Below, in pieces: positions 5,943-11,353 of a stretch of 11,353 bases of DNA; the first letter of the stretch is position 1; each line of letters starts with the position of its first letter. Location: the NCBI GenBank assembly GCA_026391755.1, contig JAPLDN010000293.1, positions 1-11,353 on the forward strand, given 5' to 3'. Made by a program: the position numbers and the translations under genes. The DNA is from Bacteroidota bacterium. Its GTDB lineage: Bacteria > Bacteroidota > Bacteroidia > Bacteroidales > FEN-979. The notes under the pieces were generated by a model, which did not search any database, was not told the origin of the DNA, and worked only from the letters and a program-made list of their open reading frames with translations.

Positions 5943-8762
5943 TTGGAAGACAAGCTAGAAATATCAGGAGCCAGGGTGCATAACCTCAGGAATATCGACT
6001 TGATTATTCCGAGGAATAAGCTTGTTGTGTTTACAGGCTTGAGCGGAAGCGGAAAATCTTCCCTGGCATTTGATACTATTTATGCGGAAGGCCAAAGACG
6101 TTACATGGAAACCTTTTCGGCTTATGCCAGGCAATTTATCGGCAGCCTGGAAAGGCCTGATGTGGACCGGATAACAGGGCTTAACCCTGTAATTTCAATC
6201 GAGCAGAAATCGGCCAGCAGGAATCCCCGTTCAACAGTCGGTACGATTACCGAGATCTATGACTTTCTCCGCCTCCTTTACGCGAGGGTTGCAGATGCAT
6301 ATTCTTATGTCACGGGTGAAAAAATGGTGCGTTACACAGAACAGCAGATTGTTGATCTGATTCTTTCGCAATACACAGGGAAGCATGTCATGATACTGTC
6401 ACCTGTGGTCAAAGGCAGGAAAGGCCATTACCGCGAATTGTTTGAGCAAATACGGAAGCAGGGGTTCCTTAGTGTCAGGATCGACGGCGAGGTTCGAGAG
6501 ATTTCGCATGGCCTGCAACTTGACCGTTATAAAATCCACGATATCGAAATTGTAATCGACCAGGTCCATATTTTACCCGGATCGGTGAAACGGCTTGCAG
6601 GATCAGTGAATACTGCAATGAAGCAGGGAAAGGATTCTATTACCGTTCTCGATATTGCTTCTGATTCAGCCAGGCATTTCAGCCGCCTGCTGATGTGCCC
6701 TACCAGCGGGATCTCCTATGATGAGCCGGAACCTAATACGTTCTCTTTCAACTCTCCCTATGGAGCCTGTCAGCGTTGCAATGGCCTTGGGACCATTTCG
6801 GAGATCGACATCCGGAAGATCATTCCCGATAGCGGGAAAAGCATTAAAAAGGGAGGAATAGTTCCCCTCGGAGAGTACAAAAACACATGGATATTCAAGC
6901 AGATCGAGGCCATAGGAGAAAAATATTCTTTCGACCTGAACACCCCCATTGGGGAAATCCCCGAACAGGCTATCAACACTATACTATACGGATCCGATGA
7001 GGTGATCAGGGTGAAAAATGATTACCTTGGGATCACATCCACTTACTCCCTGAATTTTGAAGGGATCGTAAGTTTTATTAATTCCCAGACTGCCGAGACA
7101 GCTCCTGCCGGCATTATGAAATGGGTGAGCAGTTTCATGAACAAAATGCCTTGCCCCGAATGCCAGGGCTCCAGGCTTAAAAAAGAGTCCCTGCAGTTTA
7201 AAATTGGAGGGAAGAACATCGCAGAACTGGCCGGGATGGATATGATAAACCTGGAGGGGTGGATGGGAAAAATCAATGACCGCCTTGAAGAGCGCAAGAA
7301 GGTCATAGCCTATGAAATAGTTCGGGAGATACAAAACCGTATACGATTTTTGCTGGATGTCGGTATAGGATACCTTACCCTGAACCGGCCTGCCAGATCG
7401 CTTTCGGGAGGCGAAAGCCAGAGAATACGCCTGGCAACCCAGATCGGGTCACAGCTTGTGGGAGTGCTGTACATCCTTGATGAACCAAGCATAGGACTGC
7501 ACCAGCACGATAATATGAAACTTATCAGGGCGCTTCAGAACCTGCGTGATGCCGGGAATTCGGTGATCGTAGTCGAGCATGATAAGGAAACTATACTTTC
7601 TTCGGACTATATTATCGATATAGGGCCTGGTGCCGGTGTCCATGGCGGCCGTATCGTTGCCCATGGAACCCCTGCGGAGATCATGAAGAACGGGCATCTC
7701 ACGGGTCAATACCTGAGCGGCAGGAAAAAGATCATTGTTCCGGGGCAGAGAAGGAAGGGCAACGGCAAATCGCTTAATCTGTTTGGCGCCACCGGCAATA
7801 ATCTTAAAACAGTAGACCTTGAAATCCCTCTGGGCAAATTTATTTGCATCACTGGCTTAAGCGGAAGCGGGAAGTCCAGTTTGATCAACGAGACGCTGTA
7901 TCCTATACTCAGCAGGCATTTTTATAAATCGGAATACAAGCCTCTTCCCTATGATAAGATCGAAGGGATAAAGAATATCGACAAAGTTATCGAGATCGAC
8001 CAGAGTCCTATCGGCCGCACACCCAGGTCGAACCCCGCTACCTATACCAAGGTGTTTGACGAAATCCGCAAACTCTATGCTTCTCTTCCTGAGTCGAAGA
8101 TAAGGGGATACCAGCCGGGAAGGTTCTCCTTTAATGTGAAGGGCGGAAGGTGCGAAACCTGCAAGGGCGGAGGATTGAAAGTGATCGAAATGAACTTCCT
8201 TCCAGACGTTTATGTCCTCTGCGAAACCTGCCAGGGGCACCGTTATAACCGGGAAACGCTGGAAGTGCGTTTCAAAGGGAAATCCATCAACGATGTCCTG
8301 AACATGACAATTGAACAAGCGGTTGAGTTCTTTGAGAATATACCTATGATCCTTAACAAGATCAGCACCCTGAATGAGGTCGGGTTGGGGTACATAACCC
8401 TGGGTCAGCAATCCACGACATTATCGGGAGGAGAAGCCCAAAGGGTAAAACTTGCCTCAGAGCTCAGCAAAACCGATACGGGAAACACCCTGTATATACT
8501 TGATGAACCTACGACAGGCCTTCATTTTGAAGATGTTAAAGTGCTCCTCTGCGTATTGAACAAACTTGTTGCAAAGGGGAACACGGTTCTGGTGATCGAG
8601 CATAATATGGAAGTCATCAAAGTTGCCGACCATATCATAGACCTCGGACCGGAAGGCGGGGAGCGCGGAGGCAGCATTGTTTGCATGGGAACACCTGAAG
8701 AAGTGGCACAGCATAAAACAAGTTATACAGGTATACATTTGAAAAAGGAATTGAGTGCGTGA
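5943..8762 (+). CDS. uvrA: Excinuclease ABC subunit A
   Basis: UvrA is the DNA damage-recognition ATPase of nucleotide excision repair; it loads UvrB. At 939 residues it is the standard length. Domains in order: Walker A GLSGSGKS (32-39), the UvrB-binding and insertion region, a zinc module with C252/C276/C279, a CPEC pair (C404, C407), ABC signature LSGGESQR (from 487), Walker B YILDEPS, second Walker A (from G638, K644), a zinc module with C737/C740 and C760/C763, second signature LSGGEAQR (from 827) and YILDEPTTGLH. The first zinc module reads CPTS, so Ser255 replaces one of the usual four Cys. The start is TTG: an in-frame TAA (the stop of the upstream gene) lies four codons before it, and the conserved N-terminus begins right after it. 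No ATG is available until well into the protein. Confidence 0.98.
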   Translation: MEDKLEISGARVHNLRNIDLIIPRNKLVVFTGLSGSGKSSLAFDTIYAEGQRRYMETFSAYARQFIGSLERPDVDRITGLNPVISIEQKSASRNPRSTVGTITEIYDFLRLLYARVADAYSYVTGEKMVRYTEQQIVDLILSQYTGKHVMILSPVVKGRKGHYRELFEQIRKQGFLSVRIDGEVREISHGLQLDRYKIHDIEIVIDQVHILPGSVKRLAGSVNTAMKQGKDSITVLDIASDSARHFSRLLMCPTSGISYDEPEPNTFSFNSPYGACQRCNGLGTISEIDIRKIIPDSGKSIKKGGIVPLGEYKNTWIFKQIEAIGEKYSFDLNTPIGEIPEQAINTILYGSDEVIRVKNDYLGITSTYSLNFEGIVSFINSQTAETAPAGIMKWVSSFMNKMPCPECQGSRLKKESLQFKIGGKNIAELAGMDMINLEGWMGKINDRLEERKKVIAYEIVREIQNRIRFLLDVGIGYLTLNRPARSLSGGESQRIRLATQIGSQLVGVLYILDEPSIGLHQHDNMKLIRALQNLRDAGNSVIVVEHDKETILSSDYIIDIGPGAGVHGGRIVAHGTPAEIMKNGHLTGQYLSGRKKIIVPGQRRKGNGKSLNLFGATGNNLKTVDLEIPLGKFICITGLSGSGKSSLINETLYPILSRHFYKSEYKPLPYDKIEGIKNIDKVIEIDQSPIGRTPRSNPATYTKVFDEIRKLYASLPESKIRGYQPGRFSFNVKGGRCETCKGGGLKVIEMNFLPDVYVLCETCQGHRYNRETLEVRFKGKSINDVLNMTIEQAVEFFENIPMILNKISTLNEVGLGYITLGQQSTTLSGGEAQRVKLASELSKTDTGNTLYILDEPTTGLHFEDVKVLLCVLNKLVAKGNTVLVIEHNMEVIKVADHIIDLGPEGGERGGSIVCMGTPEEVAQHKTSYTGIHLKKELSA

Positions 8763-8797
8763 TGATCGCGATGGCATGATTTAAACTGGTTGATATT

Positions 8798-9508
8798 ATG
8801 GAAAACAAGGACATTGAAAAATTAAGGGAATCTTTTCAGCAAAAGAGCTGGAGCGAGATGATCTCGGTCGACACCTGGGAAATTTTCAAGGTGATGTCGG
8901 AAATGGTCGAGGGTTTTGACAAATTAAGCAAAATAGGCCCATGCGTATCCATTTTCGGGTCAGCGCGTACTCCAGAAAGCAATAAATACTACCATCTGGC
9001 TGAAGAGATAGCTTACCTGCTTACTAAAAACGGTTTCGGGGTAATTACCGGGGGCGGACCAGGGATTATGGAAGCAGCGAATAAAGGCGCCCATTTCGCA
9101 GGGGGCAAATCGGTAGGTCTTAACATTTCCCTGCCTTTTGAGCAAAAGCCTAACCCTTTTATCGACAGGACCAGGCTTCTCAACTTCGACTTCTTTTATG
9201 TAAGGAAGACCATGTTCATGCGTTATTCCATGGGATTCATAGCCCTGCCCGGTGGATTCGGGACCCTGGATGAACTCACGGAAGCCATAACCCTTATCCA
9301 GACCCACAAACTCGTGAGGTTCCCTATCGTGCTGGTCTGCAGGGAATACTGGCAGGGATTTACCGACTGGATCACGAAAAAAGTATTACCCGAAAGCATG
9401 ATCTCCGAAAATGACCTTGACCTTTTCACTGTGGTAGATACTGCAGAAGAAGCCGTAAAATACATTAGCGGCTTCTACGAAACCTATGCTTTGAAACCTA
9501 ATTTTTAA
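8798..9508 (+). CDS. LOG-family nucleotide 5'-monophosphate phosphoribohydrolase (TIGR00730 type)
   Basis: This 236-residue Rossmann-fold protein belongs to the LOG (lysine-decarboxylase-like) family, whose members hydrolyse the N-glycosidic bond of nucleoside monophosphates; plant and some bacterial members release free cytokinins. Visible motifs are SIFGSAR (51-57), GGGPGIMEAANKGA (85-98), the RKTMFMRYS stretch (136-144) and the family signature PGGFGTLDELTE (151-162), which carries the active-site Glu. Residues 1-45 form a charged helical N-terminal extension ahead of the Rossmann core. The older name lysine decarboxylase is not supported by these motifs. It follows uvrA by 35 nt and its 3' end overlaps the promoter candidate for rsfS. 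The physiological substrate is unknown. Confidence 0.93.
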   Translation: MENKDIEKLRESFQQKSWSEMISVDTWEIFKVMSEMVEGFDKLSKIGPCVSIFGSARTPESNKYYHLAEEIAYLLTKNGFGVITGGGPGIMEAANKGAHFAGGKSVGLNISLPFEQKPNPFIDRTRLLNFDFFYVRKTMFMRYSMGFIALPGGFGTLDELTEAITLIQTHKLVRFPIVLVCREYWQGFTDWITKKVLPESMISENDLDLFTVVDTAEEAVKYISGFYETYALKPNF

Positions 9509-9521
9509 TTGCTTACCTTTG
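9490..9521 (+). promoter_or_regulatory. Bacteroidetes-type promoter for rsfS-ftsH
   Basis: This is the best promoter match in the window: TTTG (9490-9493), exactly 20 nt, then TACCTTTG (9514-9521), both exact matches to the Bacteroidetes -33 and -7 elements. The upstream element lies inside the last codons of the LOG gene. Transcription would begin about 9528, roughly 14 nt before the rsfS ATG. It suggests that rsfS and ftsH can be expressed independently of the rfbC-uvrA run. Confidence 0.7.
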
Positions 9522-9541
9522 CCTCAGTAATAGTATAATTA

Positions 9542-9913
9542 ATGCCCAGAAAGAAGAAAAAAGACGCTCAGGAACTGCTGGTTGAAGCCATATCGGAGGC
9601 TTTACTGGAGAAAAAAGCAAAAGATCCGGTAATCCTTGATTTTAAAGGGAGTGGACATTCCGTTTGCGATGCATTCATCATCACGCATGGAAATTCCAGG
9701 ACACAGTCGGAAGCTCTTGCCCACGAAGTCATTCATCGTGTTAAAAAACAAACAGGGTTAAACCCCTGGCATAAGGAAGGTTTTGAAAATGCGGAATGGA
9801 TTTTGATAGACTACATTGACGTAGTGGTTCACATTTTCCAGGAAGCACAGCGTAAGTTCTTCAACCTTGAGAAGTTATGGGCAGATTCCACTGTCGTAAA
9901 GATTGAAGACTAG
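9542..9913 (+). CDS. rsfS: Ribosome silencing factor RsfS
   Basis: This 123-residue protein is of the RsfS/Iojap family, which binds ribosomal protein uL14 on the large subunit and blocks subunit joining when nutrients are scarce. Family hallmarks seen are the VCDAFIITHGNSRTQ stretch (about 41-55), the HKEGFENAEWILIDYIDVVVH block (77-97), and the closing EAQRKFFNLEKLW (101-113). A short basic N-terminus (RKKKKD) precedes the domain. Length is typical. It is the first gene after a strong promoter candidate and sits 38 nt before ftsH, an order I recall as usual in Bacteroidetes, which supports both calls. Confidence 0.95.
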   Translation: MPRKKKKDAQELLVEAISEALLEKKAKDPVILDFKGSGHSVCDAFIITHGNSRTQSEALAHEVIHRVKKQTGLNPWHKEGFENAEWILIDYIDVVVHIFQEAQRKFFNLEKLWADSTVVKIED

Positions 9914-9951
9914 CACTGAATTAAAAATTTTTACTGAAGGTTCACGACAGA

Positions 9952-11353
9952 ATGGCAGAAAAAGACAACAAACCGAAAGATAGTTTCAAACCGAATTTCA
10001 ATCCTTCGAAAGGCAAGAAACCCAAGTTCAGTTTTTACTGGATCTACGGGGTACTCCTTTTAGGCTTTCTTGCATTGCAGGTATTTAACTATAACAATCC
10101 TGTAAAATCCATTGATTACACAAAGTTTGAAGAGATATTACTTAAACAGGATGTTGAGAAGATCGTTGTAGTCAACAAGGAAAGAGCAGAAATTTTTATC
10201 AAGAAAGACCGGCTTCAAAACGACACTGCTTATAAGCAGTTCAATAAAAAAGGGCTGGGTTCGGCTTTTAACAGCGGGAATCCACAGTATACTTACGAGA
10301 TCAACAGCGTTGATATCTTTTACGGGCTTCTCAAGGACACACGCGACACCATCGCCGCCCACATGCGGCGCGACAGCATACCCCAGGCCAAGATCGCAGA
10401 ATTCAAGAAACAGTTTCCTTATCCTCCTGTAACCGAATCAAGGAAGGATATTTTTGGTGACATCCTAGGATATCTCCTTCCAATTCTTATCCTGGTCGGA
10501 GCCTGGTTCCTCATTATGAGGTTTATGAGCCGGGGAGGTGGCGGAGGCGGAGGCGCCCAGATCTTTAATATTGGTAAATCAAAGGCAACGTTGTTCGACA
10601 AGGACACGATGGTCAATATCAATTTCAATGATGTGGCCGGGCTTGAAGAAGCCAAGGTTGAGATCATGGAGATCGTTGACTTTTTAAAGAATCCGACAAA
10701 ATACACCCAGTTGGGAGGCAAGATCCCCAAGGGAGCCATATTTATTGATGAAATAGACGCAATCGGCCGTGCACGCGGGAGAAACGCCATCACCGGTGCC
10801 AATGACGAACGTGAGAATACCCTGAACCAGCTTCTTACCGAGATGGATGGTTTTGCGACCAATGCCGGGGTGATCATACTCGCAGCAACAAACCGTGCCG
10901 ACATCCTCGACCGCGCTCTCATGCGTGCAGGTCGTTTTGACAGGCAGATTTATATTGAGCTTCCCGACCTTGAAGAAAGGAAAGCGATCTTCAAAGTGCA
11001 TCTTAAGCCTCTTAAACTCGAGATCAACCTCGACGTTGATTTTCTTGCACGCCAGACCCCCGGTTTCTCTGGAGCGGATATTGCCAATGTATGTAATGAA
11101 TCGGCTTTGATCGCCGCAAGAAAGAATAAGAACATTATCGAAAAACAGGATTTCCTGGATGCTATAGACCGTATCGTAGGAGGGCTTGAGAAAAAGAGCA
11201 AGATCATCAGCCAGCACGAAAAGAAAGTCATTGCTTTTCACGAATCGGGGCATGCCGCTGTAAGCTGGCTGCTCGAGTACGCACACCCCCTGGTCAAGGT
11301 TACCATAGTGCCCCGCGGCAAAGCCCTCGGTGCAGCTTGGTTCCTGCCCGAGG
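9952..11353 (+). CDS. ftsH: ATP-dependent zinc metalloprotease FtsH, partial at window edge, lacking the Walker A/pore-loop segment
   Basis: The frame is open from ATG 9952 to the window end (467 codons; the C-terminus is off the edge). FtsH is a hexameric inner-membrane AAA+ protease that degrades membrane and regulatory proteins. In order: basic cytoplasmic N-terminus, membrane segment about 28-45, periplasmic domain, second membrane segment about 172-192, a seven-glycine linker (195-201), DVAG (227-230), GKIPKGA (256-262), then directly Walker B IFIDEIDA (263-270), the second region of homology with the arginine-finger stretch MRAGRFDRQ, and the zinc site HESGH (H430, E431, H434). Between residues 262 and 263 the family normally has about 59 residues, including GPPGTGKT and the pore loop MFVGVGASRVRD; these are absent without a frameshift. 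Everything else is well conserved. As written, the protein could not bind ATP normally. Confidence 0.93.
   Translation, partial: MAEKDNKPKDSFKPNFNPSKGKKPKFSFYWIYGVLLLGFLALQVFNYNNPVKSIDYTKFEEILLKQDVEKIVVVNKERAEIFIKKDRLQNDTAYKQFNKKGLGSAFNSGNPQYTYEINSVDIFYGLLKDTRDTIAAHMRRDSIPQAKIAEFKKQFPYPPVTESRKDIFGDILGYLLPILILVGAWFLIMRFMSRGGGGGGGAQIFNIGKSKATLFDKDTMVNINFNDVAGLEEAKVEIMEIVDFLKNPTKYTQLGGKIPKGAIFIDEIDAIGRARGRNAITGANDERENTLNQLLTEMDGFATNAGVIILAATNRADILDRALMRAGRFDRQIYIELPDLEERKAIFKVHLKPLKLEINLDVDFLARQTPGFSGADIANVCNESALIAARKNKNIIEKQDFLDAIDRIVGGLEKKSKIISQHEKKVIAFHESGHAAVSWLLEYAHPLVKVTIVPRGKALGAAWFLPE
10732..10743 (+). other. In-frame deletion junction in ftsH
   Basis: Codons GGA GCC (10732-10737, end of GKIPKGA) run directly into ATA TTT (10738-10743, start of IFIDEIDA). 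In FtsH proteins these blocks flank the Walker A motif, the following helix and the pore loop. About 177 bp are missing, judged by the family's normal spacing; the exact length depends on the strain. No repeat, stop codon or composition change is visible at the junction itself. Confidence 0.85.

Noticed and set aside
8798..9508. Lysine decarboxylase as the function of the LOG-family gene
   Set aside because: The PGGFGTLDE signature belongs to the LOG phosphoribohydrolase family; the decarboxylase name is a legacy misannotation and no decarboxylase motif is present.
10419..11286. Minus-strand ORFs of 93-200 aa opposite ftsH
   Set aside because: They are antisense to a clear FtsH frame that runs open to the window end.

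Overview
The window looks like chromosomal housekeeping DNA from a Bacteroidetes bacterium, most likely Bacteroidales or a close relative; it appears to be core rather than accessory. Four things point there: protein sequences of Bacteroidetes type, A-rich leaders with little Shine-Dalgarno signal, three candidate promoters of the Bacteroidetes form (TTG or TTTG, exactly 20 nt, then TAnnTTTG), and the rsfS-ftsH gene pair that is typical of this phylum. I see no phage, transposase, CRISPR, tRNA or rRNA.

Left block (minus strand, 96-2723): a PLP-dependent trans-sulfuration enzyme, probably O-acetylhomoserine sulfhydrylase or cystathionine gamma-synthase-like, followed by threonine synthase (thrC). 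Together they cover the two uses of activated homoserine, methionine and threonine. The 57-nt gap between them is almost filled by a perfect 21-bp inverted repeat with a 3-nt loop. A 177-bp divergent promoter region (2724-2900) separates this block from the plus-strand genes.

Right block (plus strand, 2901-11353): dihydrolipoyl dehydrogenase (lpdA) with its own promoter; then, after a 94-bp gap holding an inverted heptad repeat, a run of closely packed genes: rfbC (dTDP-rhamnose synthesis), a membrane-anchored lytic transglycosylase, uvrA (TTG start), and a LOG-family phosphoribohydrolase. A well-matched promoter at the end of the LOG gene probably drives rsfS (ribosome silencing factor) and ftsH (membrane AAA+ protease), which runs off the right edge.

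The most striking anomaly is in ftsH. The reading frame is open and strongly FtsH-like on both sides, but about 59 codons are missing in frame between the GKIPKGA motif and the Walker B motif (junction 10737/10738). The missing part should carry Walker A (GPPGTGKT) and the substrate-gripping pore loop, while the zinc protease motif HESGH remains. It is either a real, motor-dead FtsH or an assembly/sequence artefact. A second non-coding observation is a degenerate 7-bp tandem repeat family (AGTGATN/AGCCATN) that directly follows the stop codons of both thrC and lpdA. I found no convincing new multi-gene system.
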